Below are positions 34,401 to 44,719 of a stretch of DNA of 64,000 bases, one piece after another (the stretch's first letter is position 1; every line of letters starts with the position of its first letter). Origin of the DNA: Paracentrotus lividus (taxonomy: Eukaryota > Echinodermata > Echinoidea > Camarodonta > Echinidae). The notes beneath the pieces are model-generated. The model searched no databases, had not been told where the DNA came from, and worked only from the letters and a program-made list of their open reading frames with translations. The position numbers were made by a program, and so were the translations under genes. The stretch spans positions 47,650,573-47,714,572 of the forward strand of contig CALNVZ010003426.1 of NCBI GenBank assembly GCA_940671915.1, in the 5' to 3' direction.

Positions 34401-37400
34401 ATGCAGAAATGCAAAAAAGAAAAAAAATAATCCTTAAATTGCTGTATGATACAGTATGTAGTAAAAATGAAGAAATATGTTAGTTTTCAGTGTAGATTTT
34501 GTACTGCATTATTCACATAAATATTTTCCTCCCAGAAAATAACAACTAATCTGCTGACGCCACATATGTGTGGAATGCAGATATTTTTTTTATAGTGCAT
34601 CTGAAGTAACCAGCTAATGATTCATTACAAAAAGTGTTCACTTTATCATATAACATGTTATTTATAAAAACATGACTATTCATAATCAATCAATGTAAAC
34701 ATAATCATTTTTTCTTCTCTAATCATGGTGGAGGCAAGATGTTACTAATAATAATTCTATGGATTTTTGTTGCAGATTAACATCTTAGTGTAAACAGCAA
34801 TACTTTTGAGTTGCATCATCGATATAATAAGGTTATAATTTATTGATTCATTCATATCTATATTATGCTTGTGCAAACAAAAGTTTTTGTAGCCTCTGAT
34901 AAGATAATAAGATTACTTTATTGAAAATGATAATTGTTTGAGAACTGAATTAATCGCTAAATGAACTCTGTTCTAACAAACATGCACAATGACATACCGT
35001 GTATCTTATGTCAACATCTGTTTACAGTCCTAATACTAGAATAATTTAACCTTTCTCTCTTAATGAAAACACATTTCTGTAAAATTTCGGTCAGAATATA
35101 TGTTTACACTTAAACACTGCATATACTACCTATACCAACTCATTCTAAAAGTGATTTCCAGAATTAAAGTATAATATATGTAGCTGATTTATAAATTATG
35201 TGCACCTCCTTCCACTGAGAACATGAATACTGACCAGCAGATTTTAAACTTTTTTAGGGGGGGGGGGGGGCTGATTGTTTTGAAGAAGAAGGAGGGAAAA
35301 AATAAAAATCTGCACAGAGTATTTTGCTGCATACACCACTGGGGATGGGTAGATTGTGAATATTACAATATTAAATTAATGCTACACTGTACATGCATGG
35401 CATGGAAAGGTTTTATTATAAAAAGAACTACATGTACTTCTGAGAAAATATCAATGTACGTACTGTAGCTTAGGAACAGAAAACAAAGGCCTGCACTTAG
35501 CTACACCCTACATGTACGTCTTTCTAGAGTCTACTGCAATACTGAACCGGCAAGACTGATACGCTCATTTAAAACCAATCAGCCAGTACATGCTGAAACG
35601 TACATGAATGTACCCAGGGCTGGCAGGCACATGAAATGATACATGTATCAGTTCATTTGTGAAATAAAAAGAGAAGGGTTTCCCTCTGTCATTAGCAAAC
35701 TTTAGCGACCAACAATGGGCTTTTTGCAAGTTTACGCTTCAAACATGTTCAAAGTTTGTTTGCTAAAGTGAAAACTGTTTGTGTATGTTTAAAATTCCTA
35801 AACAAACCCCTAAACTCAATGTATATAACTAGGAGTGGGCTATAAATGGGTGATTTTTGGTTTTACCCGGGTAACAGTTTTTTTCTGTTCCATATATCCT
35901 ACCTCAACATAGAATGATACAATTTTTGACCTTGCGTCCCACAAAAAAGTGTGCAGGGCAAAAATCCAAGATGGCCGCCGTTTTCCTGAAAAATCACATT
36001 TTCAGCCATAATTTTGCCATTTTGGGGTCTTTTTAGCTGGTTTTGGTGTCTAATCCTATGTATTGGAGGGAGAGCAATCTGTTTATGCAACAAGAAGTAG
36101 TATCAACCCTTCATCTGTAGAAATAACCCTCTATATCCCTGCATTGGGGGCTAAATTAGCCCCGCCCCTCTTGACATTTTTCTTGATAATCTGTCAATGC
36201 AAAAATATTTCGGACAAAAATATTCTGGACTTTTTCAATTGACATTTCACACACATTTTAAGACCCTATTTGCGAAAATTGGGGGTACGGTTGCAGAGAA
36301 ATAACACTTTTCATGATCAATCTTTAAAAAAAAAAAGCAATTTCCAATGCTTTTGTGTGTAAAATGTATTGGTGCAAGTGCATGTACATTGATCTAATTT
36401 ACTAATTTTCCTCCGTTCCACCCTGAGATCTCATCTATTTATGAACTGACTGTGACCAAACTTGGTGTGTCCAAATCTCATCATGTATTTTACAAGAATA
36501 CATAGTCAAATTTATGATATCTCTTGTTATTCTGCAATAAAAAACATTCTTCTGACAACATTTATGGTAAAACCCATATACATTGTACACACATAAGCAT
36601 TGGAAACCGGCCTATTTTTTGTGATATTGGTCACAAAAACGTGCTATATCTCTGCAACCCTACTTAAAATGTGTGTGAGATGTAAAATAAAAAAGTTCTG
36701 AAATTTCAGCACAAAATATTTTTGCCCTGAAAAGTTATAGCGAAAAAAAGTTAAGAGGGGTGGGGCTAATTTAGCCCCCAATGCAGGGATATTGAGGGTT
36801 ATTTTTACAGGTGAAGGGTTGATACTACTTCTTGTTGCATAAACAGATAGCCTGCCCTCCAATACATAGGATTAGACACCAAAACTAGCTAAAAAGACCA
36901 AAAAATGGCAAAATTATGGCTAAAAATGTGATTTTCCAGGAAAATGGTGGCCATCTTGGATATTTGCCCTGCCCACTTTTTTGTTGGACGCAAGGTCAAA
37001 AATTTTGTCATTTCATGTTGAGGTAGGATATATGGAACAGAAAAAAACTGTTACCAGGGATAAATAACACAAAACACATTTTTTACCTACTTATAGCCCA
37101 CTCCTAATATAACAATGTTATTTCCATTGTCCAAAATACCTTGCAATATCAATTTTCCACTGTACATTCGCCAGTATTCAATTCTAATGACAAAGGAAAA
37201 CACTGTTTTTGCAAGTCTGCAAATCAAATTCATGTTTGCAACTCAGTGAGATACATACCCCTCTGTTCTGTTTAAATTTCAAATATCTTTGTGAATTCAG
37301 GCAGGACATTTACAGTACATGTATAACTTGATGCAATGACATATTTAATGAAAACTATTTATATGACCTTATACCCATTGCCCCCTAGAATTTGATATTT

Positions 37401-40400
37401 CAAAAAACACTATTGAGATGCAAAATGCACAATCTGCCCAAATGTATTTTGAACATACAATTTCAAATAGAACCTTTAATAATACAATCTCTACATAGCA
37501 CCATCATGACTAAAATTGAGTTAAAGGCAAAAGATAAGCTCATTCCCTGTTTAAAAATAATCCATTTTGATACCTGAAAATAGTATGGATATAACAGTTA
37601 TAATATTAAAATACCATCATGAAAATTTCACATCGTAAATTTCATTGGATATATTATAAAAAAAATGAAATATAAGTAAACCTTTTTCGGTTACAGCAGT
37701 CCTTTGTGACAAAGAGTTCGTTGTATTTCAAACTCTGTGCCATGTATTTTTAGTAGCGCCCCCACCCGATGAGAGAGCGCAAATGCCCATACATGATCGC
37801 TGATTGGTGCATTAAATATGTGAAGGCGGGGCAACGAGCGATACGATCCGAGTGTTTGAGGTTTTTTCTCACGTATGAAGTACGTTCCCATACACACAGC
37901 ATATATTGCGTAGTGCAGTACCATCGCCGCCTAGGCGATCAGCGTGTCTCGTACTGTTTACAAAGAATCCACCCGTTTCCACTGCCATATCCGCACGCTG
38001 AGTGTAAGCTATCTTGTGTGTATCCATATCGTATGCATGGTCAGTCGGCCGATACGCGGTATACGGATCCCATGCGCATGTGGACGTTAGAGGTCAAAGG
38101 CCAGTTTGTGTGCTGGCTATAAATAGCACCGTAATAGAAATCCCAACACGTGAATTTCTATGCGTAGCATGCATGCATGTACCATGGATATAATATCCAT
38201 GCATGTACTGTATACTCGCTCTTCGAACATTTGAACTGGTTTTGCCTTTGTACGTTATGTGTATGGAAATATTCAAGGGGGGGGGGGGGGGGGAGATGGT
38301 GCGGTGTGTTAGTTTAGTTCCTTGGTGAGACCATGGGCCTATATAACTTGTTCTGATCATGAAAACATGAAGTACTCTTTTTACTCCATGATGAAAAGTT
38401 ATAGGTCCGATTTGTGAACTTCCAAAATTGTTACCAAGTAATTACGTCATTGATACTCGTTTTATTATCGCTGATATAGGGCAAGACGATTTTTTTTCAT
38501 AGATCCCCCCACAAGAAAAAATAAATAAATAAATAAATAAATATAAATAAATAAATAAATAAATAGATAAATAAATAAATTCTCGTGCCACCTCTTTTTT
38601 GTTTGTTTGTTTTTTGTTTATTTTTTTTTTTCATCAAAGATTGTTCAAAATAACTAAAATCGCTTAGTCCAATTGAAATTGATTTTTCCCTCCCTTGAGA
38701 TTGATTTTGTTTCAACAACATCACCATTTCAACGTCTACAACGGCGGTATTAATTTTTTATATACTATAGTACTTTACTAGTATTTTATAACAAAGACAA
38801 GACGATATTGTTCATAGTTCTAATTCCCTCTCCCCCAATTTTCAATTCTCGTGCAACCTCCTTGTTTGTTTTCTTATACTGTATATTACTTTTTTTTTTC
38901 ATCGAAGATTGTTCAATGCAATGTTAGAACGCTTAGTCCGATTGAAATTGATTTTGTTTCCTTGAAATTGAATTTGTTTCAATATAACATCACGATTACA
39001 ACGTCTATACGGCGGTAATCATTTTTATATACTAGTAGTATTGTCCACAAAAGTTTGTAATAAAACAAACAGCTAATGTTTAAATGCCTTTGCTGTATGC
39101 TTATGATTATTTTGTTGTCGCTTAAAATAAAACAAGACGATTGTTCATAGTTTCAATTCACTTCCCCTTTCTTTTTAAATTATTGTGTATCTAGTTTTGT
39201 TTGTTTTTCGTTGGGGCGGTTGGGTCTTGGGAGGGGAGCGAGAGGGTCGTCCACGCTATGGATGCACGTTAAATTTTCCAGTGGTCAATTTTCTAACAGA
39301 AGTTCTACCTAGGGCCTAAACTAAACTTGTTTTATTTATTTATTATTTATTTTCTTGGTTCTGTCCATGCTCTATATCGACACCGACTCCCATGGCTGAA
39401 AATTTCAACTTGGTAGACGTGGCGTTGGGCCTACTCCGTCCAAAAAAGATAGTAGAGCCCAAGATTCAGTCCTATATTGTCCAAAGTATATTTCAATTCA
39501 GTGATCAACAGAATATTTAATTATGTGACTCATCATTTTTTTTTTTTTTTTAATAGGCTAAATGTAAAAATGAATTTTTAATAAAAAGTTATAGTTCTAA
39601 TGATTTCTTTGAATGGTTAAAAATGCACAGCTAATTCTCATAATACAGTGCATCCCAAAAAGAACTATACACTTTTGACAAGGCTACCAAATTGAAAATA
39701 TATGATTCTAGGAGAAAAGGTTTAGATGTATATAAAGCTCATATCCTCAACTATCATTATGGCACAAAAAAATAAGTAATAATGGAAAAACAAAACTGAA
39801 GTCAGATCAAAACTCAAGGATATAAAAACAAACGGTAAAACAATACATTTTGCATAATGCTTGAATGTTTATTTCTGACTTTTGATATATCTTTTACTCT
39901 GTTAGCTGATTCATTCATTATTTCTTTGAATCCTTCTTAGCATCCCATACCCAGGTAATAAATGAATAGCGATTTCCTGTGCAGGATATGTTTTGTGTCC
40001 TTAATAAAAGTGGGCATTGCTCACTGAAAAATGCGTTATTTTCGGATTTTGTTTTTTGGTGTCATAATGATAGATGAGGCTATTTTATATACATCAGTTC
40101 TAAACCTTTTCCCCAAGAATAATATATATTTTTAATTTGGTAGCCTTTTTGGGACGCACTGTATAGGATCGCTATTCAATGATATCAGACGATTGAAATT
40201 AGTGCAATATCAAATGAATTTTTAAAGATCTGAGAGACATTGCCTGCAATTTTATTTTTTGTTTATTATGCTTATGTGGATAGGCCTATATATCGGGGGG
40301 GGGGGTGATAAGTTATAACAAATTCGTTCCAAGTTATCCAGCTAAATGTATCGGGACAAATACAAAAAAAAGTCATGTCGGTATAATAGCACTATATACA

Positions 40401-43400
40401 TTCACCACAACAAAGTTCATTAACATTTTTGTTATTTGTTTAAATTAATTTATTATTAGAATTATCTTTAATGCTTACATTTATTAATGTAATGTTGATT
40501 AAATTTTAGTACTCCTATTTTGATATGTGTCAGCATGGCGGTCCAGGCGGGTGCAGGGACGCGCCCCCCCCCGCCAATAATTTGAAAACCGCTCATTGAC
40601 TGTACTGTTAAATCCGAAAATTTCGGCGGCGCCCCCCCCCCATCCTGAAATCCTGTATCCGCCACTGTGTGTGTGATTTATTTACCGTAGAGTTGTCGAG
40701 CATATCTATTTTGAAAGGGAAGTTTCTTAGATCACTGGATGACCATTATAGTTCCCAAAACAGGTTTGATATTTTATTGCTTTGTGCCCCCCCCCCCAGA
40801 AAAATGCTTGTCAATGGAGGAAAACGGCTACACCAGATATATTATTTTTGCGGCCAGCAGATCATGTTGGAGGTTGCGATCAAGCAAGTTATGTATTATG
40901 AATGTTTATAGAAGATTATAAGTGTTTATAGAATGAAATCACAAAAATCATGGTATAGGGAAACAATTTGGAATTTTATATAATAGCTAGGGGCCGAAAT
41001 TATAACATAACTGGTAAAGAATTGCTTCACGATTACGTTCGATTACCGATTCGTTTTCAAATGACCTCTATATCTATGAAGTCATGCTGGCCGGAGCTAG
41101 CTGAGTGAACAACGGGGTTGTTATAGCAACCCCTGCCTGAACTATAAATAGCTATCATAGAAATCCAAACATTAGTTAGACTCTTGTCCAAGCCATGGCG
41201 ATGTTATTCGTTCTCGATATCAATAATGCCGAGCAAGAGGGGAAAAAAAGAAGCTGTGAGATACCAGATTTTGCTAGACTTGCTTCGTTTGTCACCATTT
41301 TTGGCTTCTTTTTTCCCCAGCATAATTAATATTGCATTGATGACGATAACGGTGCGCAAGAGCTTCGATAAGAGGCTACAATCAGCTGTGCTGCCCTGGG
41401 ATGAGCTCGATCGAGGGGCCGGGGCGCGCAATTGCATGCATGCATACAGCAGGGTTAGCTGCTCGAAATGGAAGTAAGACATTCTTGATCTGGCCAACAA
41501 AACAAACTGATACAAAAGTAAGTAGAATTTGATTTTGTACTTTAGTGTTTATTTTACGGGTTAATTTACGTTGTTGTTGATGTGGCCTCACAAATCAACA
41601 ATCGTTTACTGGAAGGAAGTAGAGGTCTGTCTATGCAGTCAATTGTCTCTATGAACTTGTGTCGCAGAGTTGACGATCCGTTTGCCTCAACTCGGAAGCC
41701 GCACTTCAACTTGCCTTGCATTGTTCTCCGAGTTTGTTGATCGTTCAAAAGACATTACGTTTAAATAAACCAAAATGCGTTGATCAAAATATGTATTATT
41801 TAAAATCATAAACAAAATGCAGTATCCATTCCCGACTTATTCCCCTATATTTATAAGCTAAATCGCTATAGTAGCCTAGTCGCTATTTTGGGATTGCATT
41901 AATTGGTTAAACAGTGAATGCTCAATACAAAATAAGATGGAAAGCCCCCCAAAAATTATAAAATGTTTAAAATATACCGAGAACGGTGGAATATTTCTGC
42001 CGAAGCCTAGCCTAGCCCTAGGCATTCAGATCGACGTCGATTACGTGCACATCCCCCCCCCCCTCAAAATGGTCAGTGTCATTATCAGGCAAGAAATTCT
42101 TGAAGAATGGAATAACCATGAAATATCATCAGTCGTCGTCTTCTTCTTTCATTGAATTTCGCCAGGATCGAATATAATCTAAAGATTGAACTTCGAGAAA
42201 GACAATAATATTACCTTGCAACAAAAGATGTTTTTGTTAATGTTTTTTTGTTTTTTGTTTTTTGTAATTTTAATAACATTAGATTTACAACAACTACAAG
42301 TGTCTGACTATTACCCCCCTCAATATTTGTAAGTCTTTAGTATATAAACTAGGAATAATGCTGCTGAATATTTGATCTAGAAGGTTTGTATGTTTGTTTG
42401 TTTTTGTTTTGTTTTTTAATTCTAATTTGGGTCTTTTTGTTTTTGGATTACCACCTTTCATCTGAGTTAGAAATGGAAGAATGTAGCTTTGGTGACACCT
42501 GTCTCTTGGCACTAGCCTCTTGAATATGATGCTGGATTAGACCTGTAGATCACCCCTCCCCTGTTTTCTTCGACCACTCTAAATGGATCAACATGCAGGG
42601 TAGGTTTGTGTAACATGCTTTTAATATTCATTGTCATAATCAAAAGGAGGTATGATTCTCAAAAGTCTATTACAAGAAACTTTATGAATGTGTTGCGCTC
42701 TTTACAGCATACATCATCAGACTGAGAAAGTCATGTTTTATTGAAAAATTTTCTCACACATTTTTATGCCACCCGTAAACTTTTTACGGGTGGCCTAAAT
42801 TACTGATTTTGGAGAAAAAATTCTAAACACCATTTTAAAGGCCCTTCACGGTTGAGAAGTGCATGATTAGATCTGTAGAGGGCCTACTGATACTAACTTT
42901 TCTGGAACTTTGTCTGTGTGGTGGTTCCATTGTTCAATTTTAAATGTTGTAGATAGATATGAATGAAATAAGTATGTGTTTGAATAAAGGGAAAAACTTG
43001 AGAAAAGTTTCTCCTGACCTAACTACGAACTGGCTTACTAATTGCTCCGTGTAGTGGTTCACCTTCATATTTTACAGAATTATTTAAGTAGTTTAGAGTG
43101 TGATTATCAGTCAGATAAGTCTTATTAATTTTAACTTGGTGTTTAATAAATATCTTCTTTGAATATGATTCGATTGTACCACCAAGTACTAAACAGTGGA
43201 AGTGCGTATATTGTAATTTTCAAGGAACATATTTTTTTCTATTTATCTTAACAGGAATCAGCTTAGGTTACCCATGTACTTACTTGGGTCGGTTCTGGAA
43301 GTAGAAGTCCATGCATGAGCTTGAACGATTCAACCACCTTGACCTGGCATCGGGAATCTGAGATTGAGCTGGTTCGGTCAAAGATGATAGCTTGACTGAA

Positions 43401-43456
43401 TGAATAGTATCACCAGTAACAGAAACTGTGAGGGATGGTGTTCCTGCATTTGCCAT
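25381..43456 (-). CDS. Unidentified multi-exon gene (first and last exons clear)
   Basis: I do not recognise this protein. The anchors are a first coding exon (43284-43456, starting MANAGTPSLTV with donor GTAAGT) and two terminal exons (26067-26172 and 25381-25446) that join in phase and end AIKHMEDLMVERRRGAKDFQT then stop. Between them are candidate exons at 42455-42542, 32574-32670, 31854-31903, 29459-29566 and 28010-28091. Not all their phases join, so some exons are missing, wrong or frame-broken. Treating all as one transcript is inference from strand, order and lack of another terminator. The introns hold many mobile elements. Confidence 0.42.
26067..26172 (-). CDS. Penultimate exon of the unidentified minus-strand gene
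   Basis: The acceptor is CTTCCATGTAG and the donor AGG|GTAAAT. It encodes TMMSQRGGMDVKVFGALGRI and AELFCRGAAKRNGMR in the only open frame, with one leading base completing the previous codon. Its exit phase (0) matches the terminal exon. Confidence 0.6.
26580..26935. repeat. CCAATTAGTC / TAGACCAA word-built repeat
   Basis: The words CCAATTAGTCTA, TTTGTCTAATTT, GGTCAATTGACC and AATTAGACC recur in both orientations. The left part matches, in inverse, the right part of 59355-59725 (shared CAAATTGCCAAT and TCATCCCACAT). Non-coding. Confidence 0.65.
27070..27495 (+). pseudogene. Dead DDE transposase fragment (Tc1/IS630-like)
   Basis: Read on the plus strand, with one frameshift near 27195, this gives RDERDRLRHILNHNPLETLV, then STSTISRNLDGMLFPMKLAN, then AEWFIIQQGVVGRPLFIDKH, TRRTYGRAS and RRVVSGQRGRNLNITLAISP. 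The HTH-like STSTISRNL, the FIDKHGYN strand carrying a catalytic Asp, and the TRRTYGRA...GRNLNI block are typical of Tc1/IS630-type DDE transposases. Three in-frame stops interrupt it (after PRQRN, HGYNV and GRASRG). No terminal repeats were recognised. It lies antisense in an intron of the unidentified gene. Confidence 0.78.
27580..28000. repeat. Tandem repeat, about 170-200 bp, degenerate
   Basis: TCTGATTCTT...GAGCGTATTCATG occurs near 27598 and 27962. CCCCAAAA...CCTCAA.TGACTT with TTAGAATCAC and ATCTCTATGATCCTAC recurs near 27640, 27790 and 27875. Non-coding in any clear frame. Confidence 0.65.
28010..28091 (-). CDS. Candidate exon of the unidentified gene
   Basis: The acceptor is TCTTTTGTGTAG and the donor GA|GTAGGA (weak). 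In the frame that joins the exon at 26172 it reads SGLQQRCDSIGRGMLV then PPPRRDDEDK. A second frame is also open (IPVFNRDAILLEEECWYHHR), so frame choice rests on phase agreement downstream. Not recognised. Confidence 0.4.
29216..29260. repeat. (TA)n microsatellite
   Basis: An uninterrupted alternating TA run, with ATATATAG tails. Confidence 0.9.
29459..29566 (-). CDS. Candidate exon of the unidentified gene
   Basis: The acceptor is ACAATTTTGTAG and the donor AAC|GTAAGC (strong). It is exactly 36 codons, phase 0 to 0, and reads VKFCPILIYFSDREKEVEYW then KKVMVCRNIMPSILKN. An alternative acceptor (TTACTTCTCAG) would shorten it. Not recognised; the EKEVEYWKK stretch suggests a helix. Confidence 0.45.
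29849..30145. repeat. Palindromic array of GTCGGTCTCGTGGG words
   Basis: The left half has six copies of AGACCGAC-type words in CCCACGAGACCGAC context. The right half has seven in the inverse form, meeting at ACAATATTGT (29988-29997). The outermost 30 or so bases pair almost perfectly. If the adjoining element at 30148 is removed, the arms extend further (GGGTCATCCCAC against GGGTACAGCCCAC). Non-coding. Confidence 0.85.
30148..31095. mobile_element. Word-built inverted-repeat element, GGCTCAACTAACC type
   Basis: The ends are GGGGAGACTCAGGTTAGTTG and its inverse, flanked by TA on both sides. The word GGCTCAACTAACC (inverse GGTTAGTTGAGCC) recurs: left end, inverted pair at 30334-30369, a further copy at 30379-30391, a tandem pair at 30688-30726, and a tandem pair at the right end (31054-31095). 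A CACACA tract lies near 30441-30500. It sits at the edge of the GTCGGTCT array, apparently inserted into it. No coding capacity. Confidence 0.85.
31360..31557. mobile_element. Inverted repeat enclosing a telomere-like TTAGGG tract
   Basis: 28-bp ends (GACATTTGCTCCTGCGACAA and onward) recur inverted at 31530-31557 with one mismatch. Between them, at about 31408-31475, are degenerate TTAGGG/TTTAGGG/TTGGGG units all on the plus strand. Non-coding. Confidence 0.85.
31854..31903 (-). CDS. Candidate micro-exon of the unidentified gene
   Basis: 50 bp with a strong acceptor (TTTTTCTTTTCGCAG) and strong donor (ATG|GTAAGG). Its single open frame reads YPTKDDVLEVRWRTSS plus two bases. The splice signals are the main support; entry phase 0 does not fit the preceding candidate exon. 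Confidence 0.45.
32574..32670 (-). CDS. Candidate exon of the unidentified gene
   Basis: The donor AAAG|GTAATT is good and the acceptor (ACGCTGAG) weak. It reads SSALLNKMVFEVVLNHVYSV then PLDLVMPHSSNK. An in-frame ATG lies 15 bases upstream at 32685, after an in-frame TGA, so it might instead be a first exon. Not recognised. Confidence 0.35.
33722..35829. other. No gene seen; AT-rich, scattered G runs
   Basis: Short unsupported open frames only. Contains poly-G runs (34168-34178, 35258-35270) and ACATGTA words (35390-35660). Presumed intron of the unidentified minus-strand gene. Confidence 0.45.
35830..37106. mobile_element. 1.28-kb fold-back element, TAGGAGTGGGCTATAA ends
   Basis: Arms of about 470 bp (35830-36300 and 36630-37106) are inverted copies, with ends TAGGAGTGGGCTATAA and TTATAGCCCACTCCTA. 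Both arms contain GGGGCTAATTTAGCC-type words and CCAAGATGG/CCATCTTGG. The 7-bp ATATAAC lies on both sides (35823-35829 and 37107-37113), consistent with a target duplication. No transposase. The TAGGAG ends would suit a hAT-like origin, but the duplication is 7 rather than 8 bp. Confidence 0.85.
37720..38135. promoter_or_regulatory. CG-rich, promoter-like island with TATAAATAGC
   Basis: CG dinucleotides are dense between about 37755 and 38100, unlike the surroundings, and a TATAAATAGC box follows at 38121-38130. The block TATAAATAGC...TAGAAATCC recurs at 41143-41171. No convincing exon follows. Could be an orphan promoter or a mobile-element terminal region. Confidence 0.35.
38278..38293 (+). 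repeat. Poly-G run
   Basis: About 16 consecutive G. One of at least ten G or C runs of eight or more in the window (others near 17290, 31832, 35258, 40298, 49907, 53427, 54609, 58081, 60248). Confidence 0.9.
38516..38580 (+). repeat. (AAAT)n microsatellite
   Basis: AAAT/AAATA units over about 65 bases; the Ile/Tyr/Phe/Leu-rich frame on the minus strand is its by-product. Confidence 0.9.
39646..40161. mobile_element. Mariner-type non-autonomous element, CAGTGCRTCCCAAAAAG ends
   Basis: The ends are CAGTGCATCCCAAAAAG and CTTTTTGGGACGCACTG with TA on both sides (39644-39645 and 40162-40163). Inner arms also pair (AACCTTTTC, ATCATTATG, CTACCAAATT). Such ends are typical of mariner elements. 516 bp, no transposase. 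A diverged and interrupted relative is at about 58490-59285. Confidence 0.85.
40535..40666. repeat. C-run repeat with GGCGGTCCAGG/TATCCGCC ends
   Basis: Short element with GGCGGTCCAGG at the left, TGTATCCGCCA at the right and two C runs inside. Resembles the larger elements at 54370-54811 and 57480-58004. Confidence 0.55.
41117..41196 (+). promoter_or_regulatory. Candidate core promoter: X-box plus TATA box
   Basis: GTTGTTATAGCAAC (41117-41130) fits the RFX X-box consensus GTHNYYATRRNAAC at every position. TATAAATA follows at 41143-41150, and an ATG in good context (GCCATGG) at 41194. The ATG opens a frame of only 47 codons (MAMLFVLDINNAEQE...). RFX factors drive ciliary genes, but the spacing and lack of a clear downstream gene leave this uncertain. 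Confidence 0.35.
42455..42542 (-). CDS. Candidate exon of the unidentified gene
   Basis: The acceptor is TGATCTACAG and the donor AG|GTGGTA (weak). It reads LIQHHIQEASAKRQVSPKLH then SSISNSDE. It requires one base from the previous exon, whereas the first coding exon leaves two, so an exon may lie between. Confidence 0.35.
43284..43456 (-). CDS. First coding exon of the unidentified gene
   Basis: Begins at ATG 43456 and reads MANAGTPSLTVSVTGDTIHS, VKLSSLTEPAQSQIPDARSR and WLNRSSSCMDFYFQNRP, ending AA|GTAAGT. An acceptor-like AAAAACAG lies just upstream, so a 5' UTR exon is likely. Ser/Thr-rich start, no signal peptide. Not recognised. Confidence 0.6.
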
Positions 43457-44719
43457 GAGATATCTGGTTTCTGCTGTTTTTATTGTTAGGGGCCTAAAGG
43501 CAGCTGCAGGAACGCTTCAACAGTGCGTATGGAGCCTTGCATACAATTTATACACCCATGGTGGATATAGATAGTTGCACTAACATGTTGTTCAGTCCAC
43601 TCCTGATACAACAAGGGGATGTAATTAGATTTATATTTTACAAAAATGATTAACTCCTCCTGATCCCAATCTGTGTGTGGAAACATTTGTGTTCACTATT
43701 CAGTATAAAAGTTCACTTTGTTGCATGGAGGAAATTGGTTTGGTCTAAATCGCCTTGTTATAAATTGAGTAGACTATCATTATGTTCGTTTTTCATGTTG
43801 AAGTGATTGAAAGTTCTTCTGATCGCCTTGCCTTTTATACAAAATAAACGTTTTAGGCCACTCCTTTGAAAATTGTATTCATTTGTCATGTTATATTGTA
43901 AAAATATATTTAGTACCGTCATCATTTAACTTGTTGTAACAATCCAATCCTGAAAATTTAATTCCTCTCCATTATGTTGATAAGTGCTTTTGTAATCACT
44001 TTGTAAATTTAATTTTGTTTTTTTATCATGATTTACATTCATTTTAGTATAATATCGAAAATTAGAAACCTCATTTCAATTGCTAAAAACTATATTAATG
44101 AACTTGATAATAACAAAGTACATGTAGACTTGTACCCATTCCTGTGATTGTGATATTGACAACTTTTTAAATGCACCTTGTTCTTGAACTAGGCCTGAAT
44201 ACATTCATGGTGTTATGATTATATTTTTGAGAATTTTCAACGAAATAGATACATTTTGATGAGATACAACTCATCAAGGGATATGGTTATGTTTAAATAC
44301 AATCTACTTCCCTTATATTGAGCTCAATGCCAGGTTTTTTTTATACAGGATTTTTCACAATAACAAGGCGATTCTCCTAATATTGAAACTTGTGCACATA
44401 TGTTTATTTGGCACGGAGTTATAATGGGTGTAGACTGGATGGCATTTTGGGTATACAAGAAACCATTGCTTAGAGATATAACAAATCGATTCAATTTATT
44501 TTGCATTGATTGACACTGCATTTAATACTAAATATATTTTTATGTAAATCATAAAGTCTTTATTACAAAGGCTTTGTAAGAGCTTTAAAAGCTCTTAATA
44601 TTATGGTGAATCAAATGTCAAAATCTCATATCTGCAGATTATAAACCGAGTATTTTAACATATCTCTTTATACAGTTCTTCATTTACTAAGTATAGAATT
44701 GTGAGATAAGGATCCTATC
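43457..44719. other. No gene seen; AT-rich flank
   Basis: Upstream of the first coding exon of the unidentified gene, so it may hold its 5' UTR exon and promoter, but no TATA box or CG cluster stands out. Confidence 0.45.

Noticed and set aside
37769-38122. 117-codon frame on the plus strand
   Set aside because: Lies in a CG-rich patch where stops are rare; no domain or splice context. Kept only as a possible promoter region.
41184-41515. Opposing frames of about 100 codons at 41.2-41.5 kb
   Set aside because: They overlap on both strands without recognisable protein character. The 47-codon frame after the TATA box is too short to call a gene.
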